64,000 nt of DNA from Mycolicibacterium grossiae (GTDB lineage: Bacteria; Actinomycetota; Actinomycetes; Mycobacteriales; Mycobacteriaceae), in NCBI RefSeq assembly GCF_008329645.1, contig NZ_CP043474.1:2852001-2916000 (forward strand), given 5' to 3'. The notes beneath the pieces are model-generated. The model had not been told where the DNA came from, searched no databases, and saw nothing but the letters and a program-made list of their open reading frames with translations. Made by a program: the position numbers and the translations under genes. Positions 51,344 to 60,898 of this stretch are shown here, piece by piece; the stretch's first letter is position 1, and each line of letters starts with the position of its first letter.

Positions 51344-51541
51344 TCAGCCGGAGCGGCTAGGCCTCAGTTGTGAGAGATACCGGTAGGCCGTGGCGCGACT
51401 GATGCCGAAGGCCTTCGTAAGCTCCGGGGGACGGGCTCACCGGTGGCTGACAGCCCGGCGCAGCTGCTCCAAACGCTCCGCGTCAGTTCGGCGGGCTTCA
51501 TGGACGGAAGCCGGCTCGCCGACCGGACTCTCGTCACGCAC
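51344..51541 (-). pseudogene. small HTH protein (resolvase-like tail) with internal TGA
   Basis: From GTG 51541 the frame reads ARRTDAERLEQLRRAVSHR, TGA, then ARPPELTKAFGISRATAYRYLSQLRPSRSG. The second part is a classical HTH like the C-terminus of serine recombinases or small DNA-binding proteins. The stop removes it, so the gene is likely dead or the remnant of a larger recombinase. Confidence 0.5.
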
Positions 51542-51651
51542 CACCCCAGAGGGTACCGCGCCGTCATGGATATCACTCGTTATCCATCGATAACCCCTCC
51601 GCTTTCCTCAGATGAAATCTTTGGGTAGTCCTCGGGGCGGGCGATGCGCTG

Positions 51652-52043
51652 ACATCCTCCCCGGTGAACGCATCGGCCCTGCTGGCGTGCTGCTTCACGG
51701 CGCCAGCGCCGTCTACCAGGCAAGCGAATCCCTGCCCGTCGAACCAGACGGCCGCGACGGGGTGTTCGCCGGCGCCTCCAACGCCACCGGAACCCTACAA
51801 CTGCGGGTCACCCGTACGGTGGCGGACACCGTGATCGCCGTCGCGATGGTCGCCGACGCCAGTGCGAGTAAGGCGTTGACGCAACTGTTCATCGAGGAGG
51901 CCGAACAGCGCTACTCGGTCGGCATGGTCATCGCCACCATCGCACTGCTCAGGGTTCCCTTGATGCTGGGCGCCGATCTGCAGACGACGCTATTGCGCGC
52001 GACGTCGTCCATGATCGCCCGCCTCACCGCGTCCGCTCGGTGA
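51652..52043 (+). pseudogene. internal fragment of a heavy-metal P-type ATPase
   Basis: The frame shows the actuator domain and following segment of a CtpG-like P1B ATPase: LPGERIGPAGVLLHGASAVYQASESLPVEPDGRDGVFAGASNATGTLQLRVTRTVADTVI, then KALTQLFIEEAEQRYSVGMVIATIALLRVPLMLG. The TGES dephosphorylation loop is altered (QASESLP in place of ASITGEPLP), and the CPx helix, DKTG site and ATP domain are all missing. It is a remnant beside the intact metal-efflux operon at 52051-53534. Confidence 0.8.
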
Positions 52044-52050
52044 CGTGGAC

Positions 52051-53097
52051 CTACTGCGGGGCGGCGGCGGGGTAGGCGTGCACGAGTGCGCTGGACAGCT
52101 TGGGTACGGCGTGAGTGAGGGTGTGCTCGGCCCCGTGGGCGATGCGGTGGGCGTCAGCCAAGCTTGTGGCCGGGTCGATGTCGAGTTCGGCGTCGGCGTG
52201 CAGCCGGTGCCCGAGCCACCGCATCTTGACGCTGCGTACGGCGGTGACTCCCGGTTCTGCGGCCAACGCGGCTTCAGCGGCGTCGACAAGAGTGGGGTCA
52301 ACGCCGTCCATCAGGCGGCGGAACACGTCGCGGACCGCGGTGCGCAGCACGGCGAGGATGGCGGCGGTGATGAGCAGCCCGATGACGGGATCGGCCAGCG
52401 GGAATCCCAACGCAACACCCCCGGCGCCGAAAAGCACGGCCAGTGAGGTGAATCCGTCGGTACGGGCGTGCAGACCGTCGGCGACCAGCGCGACCGAGCC
52501 GATGCGGCGACCGACGCGGATGCGGTAGATCGCGACCAGTTCGTTGCCGATGAACCCGACCAGACCTGCGGCGGCGACCCAGCCGACGTGCTGGATGGGA
52601 ACGGGGTTGATCAGGCGGCGGACCGACTCGACGCCGGCGACGACGGCCGAGAGTGCGATCATCGCGATGACGAACAGTCCGGCGAGGTCTTCGGCGCGGC
52701 CGAAGCCGTAGGTGTAGCGCCGGGTCGCGGCTCTGGCGCCCAGGGCGAAGGCGATCCACAGCGGAATGGCGGTCAAAGCGTCGGAGAAATTGTGAATCGT
52801 ATCCGCCAGCAGCGCAACCGATCCGGAGATCACCACTATCACCACCTGCGCGATCGACGTCGCGCCGAGTGCCAGCAGACTGATCTTCACCGCCCGGATA
52901 GCGGCGGCGCTGGATTCGAGCGCTCCGTCGATGCTGTCGGATGCATCGTGACTGTGCGGGACGAACACCTCCCGCAGCGCGGCCCCGATCCTGCCGCCGC
53001 GCCTGTTGTGACGATGGCCGTGGTCGACGCTGTGATCGTGGCCGGGTAAGTGATCGTCGCCGGGAGGGTGGTCGCGCGGTTCGCCGTCAGGAGTCAT
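52051..53097 (-). CDS. CDF-family cation efflux protein
   Basis: A 348-residue cation diffusion facilitator. It has a His-rich N-terminus (DDHLPGHDHSVDHGHRHNRR) likely to bind metal, six helices with the DxxxD-like metal site in VALLADTIHNFSDALTAIPLWIAFALG and the matching VALVADGLHARTDGFTSLAVL, and a cytosolic C-terminal domain (VRSVKMRWLGHRLHADAELDIDP). It probably exports Zn, Ni or Co in exchange for protons. Its start overlaps the ArsR stop (ATGA), so the regulator and pump form an operon. Confidence 0.92.
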   Translation of the reverse strand: MTPDGEPRDHPPGDDHLPGHDHSVDHGHRHNRRGGRIGAALREVFVPHSHDASDSIDGALESSAAAIRAVKISLLALGATSIAQVVIVVISGSVALLADTIHNFSDALTAIPLWIAFALGARAATRRYTYGFGRAEDLAGLFVIAMIALSAVVAGVESVRRLINPVPIQHVGWVAAAGLVGFIGNELVAIYRIRVGRRIGSVALVADGLHARTDGFTSLAVLFGAGGVALGFPLADPVIGLLITAAILAVLRTAVRDVFRRLMDGVDPTLVDAAEAALAAEPGVTAVRSVKMRWLGHRLHADAELDIDPATSLADAHRIAHGAEHTLTHAVPKLSSALVHAYPAAAPQ

Positions 53098-53534
53098 GCG
53101 CGGCGGCCTGACCGCCGCGTCGGTGTCGAGCCGGGTTCTGTGACCGGTCCGGTTTCGTCGTCGGTGTGCAGGGTTTTCAGTTCCTCGGCGCTGCGGTGGT
53201 GGCCCGGCACTCCCGGGCCCGCGTGTTCTGCGTTGAACACCGCGTCGGTGACCAGCTGCCCGACGTGATCGTTGTCCAGGCTGTAGTAGATCGTCGTGCC
53301 CTCGCGGCGGGTCCGGACCAACCGCGCCATCCGCAGCTTCGCCAGATGCTGCGACACCGACGGAGCGGGTTTGCCGACGTGCTCGGCGAGGTCGTTGACC
53401 GACATCTCCCGGTCGACCAGTGCCCACAGGACCTGCACTCGAGTGGTGTCGGCCAGCATTCGGAACACCTCCACCACCAGGTCCACCTCATCCTGTGGCA
53501 GCGCACGACGGCATGGGCCGTTATCTGCATTCAT
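53094..53534 (-). CDS. ArsR/SmtB-family metal sensor (KmtR/NmtR-like)
   Basis: A 146-residue repressor: VDLVVEVFRMLADTTRVQVLWALVDREMSVNDLAEHVGKPAPSVSQHLAKLRMARLVRTRREGTTIYYSLDNDHVGQLVTDAVFNAEHA. The C-terminal extension carries several His (AEHAGPG, GHHRSAEEL) suited to Ni/Co sensing as in the mycobacterial KmtR/NmtR sensors, and KmtR of M. tuberculosis controls a CDF pump like its neighbour here. ATG 53534 follows a palindromic ATTCATATGCGTATAG, a likely operator. N-terminal residues upstream of this ATG look non-coding. Confidence 0.9.
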   Translation of the reverse strand: MNADNGPCRRALPQDEVDLVVEVFRMLADTTRVQVLWALVDREMSVNDLAEHVGKPAPSVSQHLAKLRMARLVRTRREGTTIYYSLDNDHVGQLVTDAVFNAEHAGPGVPGHHRSAEELKTLHTDDETGPVTEPGSTPTRRSGRRA

Positions 53535-53588
53535 ATGCGTATAGTAGATGTTGGCCTGTCGAGCGACAACGTTGCAAGTTGAGCGCAA

Positions 53589-54093
53589 GGCCTGTGGGGG
53601 CCATTCTCACCGCCAGTCGTCAGCGACGCGATCGCCGCGAGATTCACGTACGACCCTCGGCTTGCCCAAGGCCCTGTTCGCCACGAATGTGAGACCTCGC
53701 GAGTCGAGGTCGATGAGGTAGTCCACGTCGTCGACCTGCCCGTGTGACGAGTCTTGACCATGGTTACGTATCAATCTAGTACTCAGTTGTTGGTGTTCTG
53801 ACGACACCGGATAGTTTCTATCTCCTGGTGTTCGAGGCGTAGCAGCCACCTTCCTCTGATCGTCCGATCTACCGTTCGCGCGATCAACTGAACCCAAAGT
53901 CGCGTGAGGCACATGTCGATTCTCAGGTTGCAGAACAGTTTTCGCGAGAGTTCTCATGCGGTCGATCCGCCACCGACGGCCCACCTGCACCACGTGCAGA
54001 ACCAGCGGATTGTAAGGGCTCCCGTCTGGGGGCCATGCCGCTACGAATACAGAGGTCGCGATCGATGAGGTGACATCGCAGCCAGGAGCCAGG
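53589..54093. other. 505-base gap, no gene supported
   Basis: Only one long minus-strand frame exists and its product has no coding character. Composition is lower in GC than the flanks in the middle (TACGTATCAATCTAGTACTCAG, 53764-53785). Probably an old insertion or deletion scar. Confidence 0.4.
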
Positions 54094-55467
54094 ATGACGG
54101 GTGTCGAAGAGAGCGAGCGGAGCCCGCAGCGTCCTGCTCGGGCCGTCTCGGGACTGCTCGCCGCTGCAGTCACCTTGGGGGTTGGTGTCCTCGTCGCGGC
54201 CGTGGTGGGGGCGGCGTCCTCACCGTGGCTGGCGGTGGGTGGCGCCGTTGTCGATCACTCACCGTTCGCCATGCGGGAGTTCGCCATCGACACCTTCGGA
54301 ACCCGTGACAAGCTGGCGCTGTTCATCGGGATGGGGATCATCATCGACGTGCTGTCGGTCGTCGCGGGCCTCGCCGAAACACCACGGCGGCCGTACGGCT
54401 CGATCCTGTTCGCGGTCTTCGGCGTGGCCGGTGTCGCCGCCGCGGTCGCGGTCGCGGGCGTCGCAGCCGGCCGCTACGTCGGCGACCGGATGCGCAGCTT
54501 GGCGGGCGACCGAGCCGGTTTCCGGGTCCCCACCGTTGAGACCCCCGCCCCGCCGGTCACGGCGGCCCACCAGGTGGCCGTGCCCGAGATGACGAGTTTC
54601 ATCACCCCCAACGACACGTTCTACCGCATCGACACCGTTCTGCAGATCCCAGCGCTGACAACGGATCAATGGCGCATTGCGCATTCACGGCATGGTGGAT
54701 CGCGAGATCACCCTCACCTTCGACGACCTGTACCGCCGGTCGGCCGTCGACCGCGTCATCACGCTCACCTGCGTGTCAAATCCGGTGGGCGGCAACCTGG
54801 TCGGCAATGCGCGATGGACCGGATACTTACTGACCGACCTGCTCGCCAGTGCCGGCCTCGACCCCGACGCCGACATGCTGCTGTCTCGAAGCGTCGACGG
54901 GTTCACCGCGAGCACCCCCCTGGCCGCGGGACTCGACGGCCGCGACGCTCTGCTGGCCGTGGCAATGAACGGCGAACCCCTACCTCTGGAACACGGGTAT
55001 CCGCCCGGCTCGTGGATCCCGGCCTCTACTGATACGTCTCGGCCACCAAGTGGGTGAGCGAGCTGGAGATCACCCGCTTCGACAAGGCGTCGGCCTACTG
55101 GACCGAGCGCGGGTGGGCCGCCCGAGCGCCGATAAAGATCTCGTCCAGCGTCGAGGTGCCGGCCGGATTCGCTCGGCTGAAGGCCGGAAGCATTGTCGTC
55201 GCCGGTGTGGCCTGGGCGCAGCAACGCGGCATCGAATCAGTGGAAGTTCGTGTCGACAACGGGCCGTGGCAGTTCGCGACGCTCACGGCCGAGTACTCGA
55301 TCGACACGTGGAGGCAGTGGTACTGGGAGTGGAACAGCAGTCCCGGCACGCACACCCTCGCCGTGCGCTGCACGGATCGGTCGGGCCAACGGCAGATCGT
55401 TGAGCAGCGGCCGACCGTTCCGGATGGCTCCACCGGTCTGGAACGGCGCGTGGCCTTCGTCGAGTGA
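54094..55467 (+). pseudogene. membrane-anchored molybdopterin-dependent oxidoreductase (sulfite-oxidase fold), multiply broken
   Basis: The N-terminus has four hydrophobic helices (LLAAAVTLGVGVLVAAVVGAASSPW, LALFIGMGIIIDVLSVVAGL, ILFAVFGVAGVAAAVAVAGVAAG) and a periplasmic start FITPNDTFYRIDTVLQIPALTTDQWRI. Then a shift near 54670 leads to RIHGMVDREITLTFDDLYRRSAVDRVITLTCVSNPVGGNLVGNARWTG with the molybdopterin Cys (TCVSNPVGG). A second shift near 54995 and a TGA where Gly is expected (LVDPGLY then YVSATKW) precede the C-terminal domain to 55467. Three lesions make a real pseudogene likely. Confidence 0.85.
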
Positions 55468-55635
55468 CGGCGAGGTCGGCGTCCAGCCGTACGAGACGTC
55501 GGTGTTCACGCGCCACAGCTCTGCAAAGCTACGTCCCGTGGCGAAACGGCGAGGAGCGTCGTCGACGACGGCGGGCCACTTGACGGTTATGCAGCCGGTC
55601 GCGGCCAACACGATCGGGCGCACGCCGCTGCCCGG

Positions 55636-56571
55636 TTATTCGACGGCCGCCACGACTTGTACCGTGGCGCCGTCGTCCGCCGATTCGTACACGGCGGTTT
55701 CGGTCGCGATGTACACCTCACCGTCGCCGGCAGCGAGGAGGGCTTGAGGTCTGGCCGTCAGAGCGTGTCGTGGTCGCCAGGTCCGGCCGGCGTCTGTGCT
55801 GGTGTACAGAGTTCCCTCGATGTCAGCTCCGACGAGTGGTCCGCGCTCAGGCCAGCTGATGAACACCAGTGCCGGTGTGCCGACGATGGCGGCGAACGTG
55901 AGTGCCCCGTCGGTGCTCCGCTGTAACCCTTGGCGGGTTGTCGCGAGGATCTCGTCAGCGTCCACCGGTGATACCGCGAGGTCGACAGCAGCGACTTCTG
56001 CCCGTGGTTGCCAGGACCGTTCGTCGAGGCTGATCAGGACCTTCCCGGACTGGCTGTCGTGACCGTAGACCCGTCCATGGCGGTACTCGAGGGCGTGGAA
56101 GTCGGCGCTGCCCTCCAAAGACAGTGACTTCCAGGACTCACCGGCGTCCTCGCTCTTGATCAGGCCCAGATGCGGCAGCTGTTGACGATCGGCCGGATCG
56201 GGGTGGCCGCTGGCCAAGAACTCGTCGGGGCCGGTGACGGTGAAGCCCATGAAGTCCTGCGTCAGGGTACCGACTCGATGCGGCTCTTGATTGTCGTCGA
56301 TGCGAAAGAGCCCGTAATGCGTTGCGACGTAGAGGGAGTCGGTCGCCGGGTTGATGCCGAGGCCGTGGATATGGGTCATGCCCGGCACGAGTGCGGTCGT
56401 GCTGTCGGGAGGATTCGCCGAACACGCCGCGGCGAGGGCTCCGGTCAGAACTGCGCCAGTAAACCTACGGAGCCGCGCACTGATACCATCGGTCGCCGAC
56501 GACCCACGTTGTCCACACCTGATGATTGCCTTCTGGTTACGGCGAGACACTCGTATGACGGGGCGCGGCAA
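55636..56571 (-). CDS. lipoprotein with BNR/Asp-box-like repeats (sialidase-fold, F510_1955 type)
   Basis: Up to 311 residues with a lipobox in TGAVLTGALAAACSAN and a beta-propeller-like body. Asp-box-type motifs recur: SEDAGESWKSL, STDGALTFAAI, STDAGRTWRPR, SADDGATVQVV; the domain starts MTHIHGLGINPATDSLYVATHYGLFRI. No catalytic sialidase residues can be assigned. Genes of this type accompany copper and DUF305 genes in actinobacteria. The start is uncertain: TTG 56571 or GTG 56550, since no ATG precedes the signal peptide. Confidence 0.75.
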   Translation of the reverse strand: MPRPVIRVSRRNQKAIIRCGQRGSSATDGISARLRRFTGAVLTGALAAACSANPPDSTTALVPGMTHIHGLGINPATDSLYVATHYGLFRIDDNQEPHRVGTLTQDFMGFTVTGPDEFLASGHPDPADRQQLPHLGLIKSEDAGESWKSLSLEGSADFHALEYRHGRVYGHDSQSGKVLISLDERSWQPRAEVAAVDLAVSPVDADEILATTRQGLQRSTDGALTFAAIVGTPALVFISWPERGPLVGADIEGTLYTSTDAGRTWRPRHALTARPQALLAAGDGEVYIATETAVYESADDGATVQVVAAVE

Positions 56572-56575
56572 CGGT

Positions 56576-56818
56576 TTAGGGTGTCGGGGCGGGTGCAGAG
56601 GCCGTCGGCATGCCCGGCATCGGTGACATCGACGGCGCGTTCATGGTTTGTTCCATCATCGTGTTGCGGCCCATGTTCATGTAGTCGCAGCAACTCGGAC
56701 GTGCGACGAGCAGATACAAACCAGCGACGATGACGGAGATCCCTACCGCGATACCCGTGATCGCCAGGGCTTGATAGAGCCGTTGAGGCCGGGTTCCGCG
56801 CGGGGCGATTTCCGTCAT
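56576..56818 (-). CDS. small single-pass membrane protein with Met-rich tail
   Basis: An 80-residue protein: one membrane helix (LAITGIAVGISVIVAGLYLLVARP) followed by SCCDYMNMGRNTMMEQTMNAPSMSPMPGMP. The vicinal Cys pair and eight Met in 25 residues suggest copper binding outside the membrane. ATG 56818 has GGAGGGACAACC upstream. It precedes the BNR-type lipoprotein on the same strand with 4-26 bases between them, so they are probably one operon. Confidence 0.75.
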   Translation of the reverse strand: MTEIAPRGTRPQRLYQALAITGIAVGISVIVAGLYLLVARPSCCDYMNMGRNTMMEQTMNAPSMSPMPGMPTASAPAPTP

Positions 56819-56950
56819 GGTTGTCCCTCCGTGGGTGATCTGCTGCGGAGCAGGCTGTACTACGAGACGCCAGGCGGCGGTGCCGACACACACCCGAGCA
56901 AGGAGATGACAGGGTGTCGCTTGCGATGCTCGGGTCGGGAAACGGGCCCG

Positions 56951-57943
56951 TTAGATCTGCCAGTCCTGCGCGCCGTCGGGTTGGTTGTAGATGCCGCCGG
57001 TGGTGTTCTTGATGACAACGGGGTCGCCGCTGCCGAAGTTGTCGTAGAACCACTGGGCGTTGGCGGGGCTGAGGTTGATGCAGCCGTGGCTGACGTTGCG
57101 CTTGCCCTGATCGGCCACCGACCAGGGGGCGCCGTGGACGAAGATGCCGCTGTTGTCGATGCGGACGGCGTCTTGCACCTTGAGCTTGTAGCCCTCGGCG
57201 GAATCGATGGGGACGCCGTAGGTGGAGGAGTCCATGACGATGTCGGCGAACCTCTCCAGGACGTAGTAGGTGCCGTTCTTGGTCTCGTACTTCGGTTTGC
57301 CTAGTGACACCGGGAAGGTTTTCTCGACGACGCCGTTTCTCGTGACGGTCATCTGATGGGTGGCGTCGTCGATGGTCGCCACGAGGGATTCCCCGGTGCG
57401 GAAGCTCGCCTTGGTTCCCGAGGCGTCGACGGTGACCGTCGTGTTGGCGGGCCAGAAGTCGATGGGGCGCCAACGGACCTGAGTGTCGGACATCCAGTAG
57501 AACTTGCCGGGCACGGGCGGGTTGGACGAGACGTGGATGGCTTGTTCGGCCATGGCGCGGTCGGCGATGGGACGCTGGAAGGTGATGGAGATCGGTTTAG
57601 CGACGCCGACCATCGACCCGTTGAGCGGGTTGAACGTCGGCGGGGCGAACACCGGCGGGCTGGTGTAGGGGGTCGGATCCTGTCCGGCGGGGACACCGGT
57701 CGCGCTCGCTGCTGGAATGGCGGACGGATTCGGTGGCTGCAGTGGGGGAGCTGGCGCGGGGGACTGTTCGGCGATCGCCGACGTGTCCGTCATCGGATCG
57801 ACTGTGACTACGGGAATGGCCGGGTCGGGTGAGTCGGGCGCCACCGGTTCGGCGTTCGCGCGCGGACCCGCCCACAACGTGGTGCTGAGGCCGATGACGG
57901 CGGCTGCGGTGAGCGCAGCTGCCACGGTGGCTCGCCGGGTCAT
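56951..57943 (-). CDS. L,D-transpeptidase (ErfK/YbiS/YkuD family)
   Basis: A 330-residue exported enzyme: an N-terminal signal ([29 protein letters not shown]), a Pro-rich linker, an Ig-like domain ([44 protein letters not shown]) and a YkuD catalytic domain with [25 protein letters not shown] and the catalytic Cys in [11 protein letters not shown] near residue 284. It forms 3-3 cross-links in peptidoglycan. ATG 57943. It closely resembles the next gene and the LdtMt2 layout, differing in having a cleavable signal instead of a lipobox. Confidence 0.92.
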   Translation of the reverse strand: MTRRATVAAALTAAAVIGLSTTLWAGPRANAEPVAPDSPDPAIPVVTVDPMTDTSAIAEQSPAPAPPLQPPNPSAIPAASATGVPAGQDPTPYTSPPVFAPPTFNPLNGSMVGVAKPISITFQRPIADRAMAEQAIHVSSNPPVPGKFYWMSDTQVRWRPIDFWPANTTVTVDASGTKASFRTGESLVATIDDATHQMTVTRNGVVEKTFPVSLGKPKYETKNGTYYVLERFADIVMDSSTYGVPIDSAEGYKLKVQDAVRIDNSGIFVHGAPWSVADQGKRNVSHGCINLSPANAQWFYDNFGSGDPVVIKNTTGGIYNQPDGAQDWQI

Positions 57944-58085
57944 GAATCCTCCTGAAGTTGAGCGGGTGGCGCCGGATAACGCCGCCATGCGCCGCGGCCC
58001 GTTGCCACGGCAATCCTACGCACTTGGTACGTAGATGAACAGCGGTCGGCGGGCTGGGTCCGTTACCCCGACGACCGTGGGTCCG

Positions 58086-59405
58086 TCAGGCGGTGGTGTT
58101 GCCGGTCCGCCATTGTTCCCAGGGCACGTTCCAGTCGCCGAGCCCGTCGGTCCCCGCGAGGGTCGATCCCACCGTGTTCATCACTTCGACGATGTCACCG
58201 CGTTTGGTGTTGTCGTAGAACCACTTCGCGTTCTCGGGACTGACGTTGAGGCAGCCGTGGCTGACGTTGGTGTTGCCCTGGCTACCTATCGACCAGGGTG
58301 CGGAGTGGACGTAGATGCCGCTGTAGGACATCTGGGTGGCCCAGTCGACGTCGAGGCGATATCCGTTGGGGGAGTTGACGGGGACACCGTACGTCGAGGA
58401 GTCCATGACGAGGTTGGCGTATCTGTCGCCGATGATGTAGGCGCCGTTGTCGGTGGGGGTGCTGTTCTTGCCCATCGACATCGGCATGGTCTTGATCACC
58501 TCGCCGTTGCGCCGCACCGTCAACGTCTTGGTGGCGTCGTCGGCGGTGGCGATGACCTGGTCGCCGATGGTGAACCGCGTTGTGACGCTGTCCTGTCCGA
58601 ACAATCCGTCACCGAGGTCGACGCCGTAGGTGTTCACCGCGACCTCGACGGAGGTGCCCGGTGTCCAGTACTGCGCTGGGCGCCAACGGACTTCGCGAGC
58701 ACTGAGCCAGTAGAACGCTCCCTCGACGCGGGGGGTCGTGGTGACGTCGATGGCCCGTTGTGCAGCCGCGCGGTCGGTGATGTCCTCGTCGAAGCGGATG
58801 GCCACCGGTTGCCCCACTCCCACGACGTCGCCGTCGTTGGGCATCACGTAGGGCATCGTCAGGTTCTGTGGTGACTGAGTCTGAAACGTCATGCGCTGGG
58901 TGACCACTCCGGCGAGTCCGAGTGCCTCGGCGGTCAAGGTGTACCGCTTGTTGTAACCCAGTGGTTCGGCGGTGGACCACGTCACGCCGTCCGGGCCGAG
59001 CTGCCCGGTGATGGTCTTGCCGTCGGCATTGATCATGTCGACTGCGCCCAGGACGCCGTCGCCGGCGGCCACGGTCACCGGCGCATCCACGGGGACCCCG
59101 ACGGCGCCGTCGGTCACCGACGACCGCAACCACGGCTCGAGCAGATCGGCATAGGGCTCGCCCTTATCGGCGATGGCCGCGGGCGTCTGCGCCGTCGTGG
59201 TGACCGCCGGACTCGCGCACGCTGCGACGGCGAGCGCCGACGCGACCAGCACGACGATCGCCGCAGGAAAACGCCAGCTTCGGTTCGGCGCGAGTTCGCG
59301 AGTCGGTCGCGGTTGCACTGACGTGCGGTCGGTCGGCAAGGAACCAGCCTTTCGGAGACGCTCGGATTGCCAGCGCGGTGACGCTGCTGCAGTCTCCAGT
59401 GTCAC
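58086..59405 (-). CDS. lipoprotein L,D-transpeptidase, LdtMt2-like
   Basis: Up to 439 residues. The lipobox is [12 protein letters not shown], then two Ig-like domains ([27 protein letters not shown] and [25 protein letters not shown]) and the YkuD domain with [10 protein letters not shown] and catalytic Cys in [11 protein letters not shown] near residue 381. The two-Ig layout and C-terminal WNVPWEQW tail match M. tuberculosis LdtMt2. GTG 59405 puts the signal peptide unusually far in (about residue 48); TTG 59339 would give a normal lipoprotein signal and is a good alternative. Confidence 0.93.
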   Translation of the reverse strand: MTLETAAASPRWQSERLRKAGSLPTDRTSVQPRPTRELAPNRSWRFPAAIVVLVASALAVAACASPAVTTTAQTPAAIADKGEPYADLLEPWLRSSVTDGAVGVPVDAPVTVAAGDGVLGAVDMINADGKTITGQLGPDGVTWSTAEPLGYNKRYTLTAEALGLAGVVTQRMTFQTQSPQNLTMPYVMPNDGDVVGVGQPVAIRFDEDITDRAAAQRAIDVTTTPRVEGAFYWLSAREVRWRPAQYWTPGTSVEVAVNTYGVDLGDGLFGQDSVTTRFTIGDQVIATADDATKTLTVRRNGEVIKTMPMSMGKNSTPTDNGAYIIGDRYANLVMDSSTYGVPVNSPNGYRLDVDWATQMSYSGIYVHSAPWSIGSQGNTNVSHGCLNVSPENAKWFYDNTKRGDIVEVMNTVGSTLAGTDGLGDWNVPWEQWRTGNTTA

Positions 59406-59630
59406 GGGGTCGAGTATGGGCGGCTTGGCCCTTCGATGAAGATTCGGTAATGACGGTCGCCGCTCGGTCGGTCATGCGGCGGTCACGTAGACAAGTTCGT
59501 TGCCGTTTCGTAACGTAGTCGCGATCTACGTAGTAATTACAGAGTTAGTAGCAATCGACGTGTGATCGGTTCACGGGTTCATTCGCGACGCGAAGGGTCA
59601 TCTGCTTTGTCTGTCGAACGTGTTGCCAGA

Positions 59631-60719
59631 ATGACACGTGCACGCTCCAGCCGGGGGCTGCGCATCGCGGCATCAGTGGTTCTGCTGCTCGCAGTGGTGT
59701 CGAGCACCGGCAACGCCGACCCCGCCTCGGATGCGTTGGCCAGGCTCAACGAACTATCCCGAACAGTCGAGCAGACCACCGAGGCGATGAACTCCGCCGA
59801 ACTGGACCTCGACGCCAAGGTGGCCGAGCAAGCCGCCGCCGAGGCGCGCCGCAACGCCGACGAGGCCACTCTGAATGCGGCCACGGCTGATCTGGAGTCG
59901 TATCAGAGCGCGGTCGACGACGTCGCCGCCGCGATGTACATGGGCGGACGATCAGACGGCATGTCGGCGGTGCTGACCGCGGATTCCCCCCAACAGTTGA
60001 TCGATCAGTTGTCCGTCCAGCGCGTCATCTCGGCGGAGATGGCCACCGCGATGAAGGGATACCGGCGGGCCAGCGACCGGGCGAACGCGGCGGCCCGCGA
60101 ATCCACGGATTCCGCGGCTGCAGCACGTGGCGCCGCCGAGCAGGCCGCCGCGGTGCGCGCCGAATTGCAAGCCCGACAGAGCGAGTTGATGCGCCAGATC
60201 GCGGCGGTCAAGGCGCAGTACGACGTGCTGACCCCGGAGCAGCGCGCCGTCCTGGCCGACCCCGGCCCGCCGCCGCCGGCACCCGATCCCGCACCCACCC
60301 CGGACCCGAGCATCATCGCCGCGCCGCCACCGGCTCCGGTCGAGGGTGCGCCCGCGCCCACCGAGGCGCCCGGCGGGCGGAACGACGTCGTCGTTCAAGC
60401 CGCCCTCACCCAGATCGGCAAGCCCTACTCCTGGGGAGCGACGGGCCCAGACGCGTTCGACTGCTCGGGGCTGATCCAGTGGGCGTTCCTGCAGACCGGC
60501 CGCAAGCTGCCGCGCTCGAGTCAGGCGCTGGCCGACGGAGGCCAACCGATCGGACAGGGGGACCTGCAGCCGGGGGACATCGTCACGTTCTACGACGATG
60601 TCTCCCATGCCGGCATCTACATCGGCGACGGCATGATGGTGCACGCCTCGACCTTCGGGGTGCCGGTCAAGGTGGCACCGATCTCCTCATCGCCGTTCCA
60701 CAACGCCCGCCGCTATTGA
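59631..60719 (+). CDS. NlpC/P60 peptidoglycan endopeptidase (Rip-like)
   Basis: A 362-residue exported hydrolase. It has a signal peptide (RIAASVVLLLAVVSSTGNADPAS), a long coiled-coil region (LARLNELSRTVEQTTEAMNSAELDLDAKVAEQAAAEARRNADEATLN to about residue 200), a Pro-rich linker (PPPPAPDPAPTPDPS) and a C-terminal NlpC/P60 domain with catalytic Cys in DAFDCSGLIQWAF (about 276), His in SHAGIYIGDGMMVHAS (about 325). The coiled coil resembles the inhibitory N-terminal part of mycobacterial RipA-family proteins that cut D-Glu-mDAP bonds. ATG 59631 is chosen over GTG 59562. Confidence 0.9.
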   Translation: MTRARSSRGLRIAASVVLLLAVVSSTGNADPASDALARLNELSRTVEQTTEAMNSAELDLDAKVAEQAAAEARRNADEATLNAATADLESYQSAVDDVAAAMYMGGRSDGMSAVLTADSPQQLIDQLSVQRVISAEMATAMKGYRRASDRANAAARESTDSAAAARGAAEQAAAVRAELQARQSELMRQIAAVKAQYDVLTPEQRAVLADPGPPPPAPDPAPTPDPSIIAAPPPAPVEGAPAPTEAPGGRNDVVVQAALTQIGKPYSWGATGPDAFDCSGLIQWAFLQTGRKLPRSSQALADGGQPIGQGDLQPGDIVTFYDDVSHAGIYIGDGMMVHASTFGVPVKVAPISSSPFHNARRY

Positions 60720-60898
60720 CCGTGCACGCTGACGGCGAAGAGGGAACCAACCGCCTTTACCGATTCTTCACCGAACGTCGCGGCGACCCTTAGACGGTTC
60801 GGCCACGCTGGGGTGCGAGATGGATGTGGCCGATCGCGACGCGAGATCGGTCCTCGACGTCGAGAGGCGATGTCGAGTACGGAACACGGAGGACTCGG

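Noticed and set aside
53607..54173. 188-residue minus-strand frame between the ArsR gene and the molybdopterin pseudogene
   Set aside because: Overlaps the coding start of the oxidoreductase, composition is not protein-like, and no ribosome site is seen.
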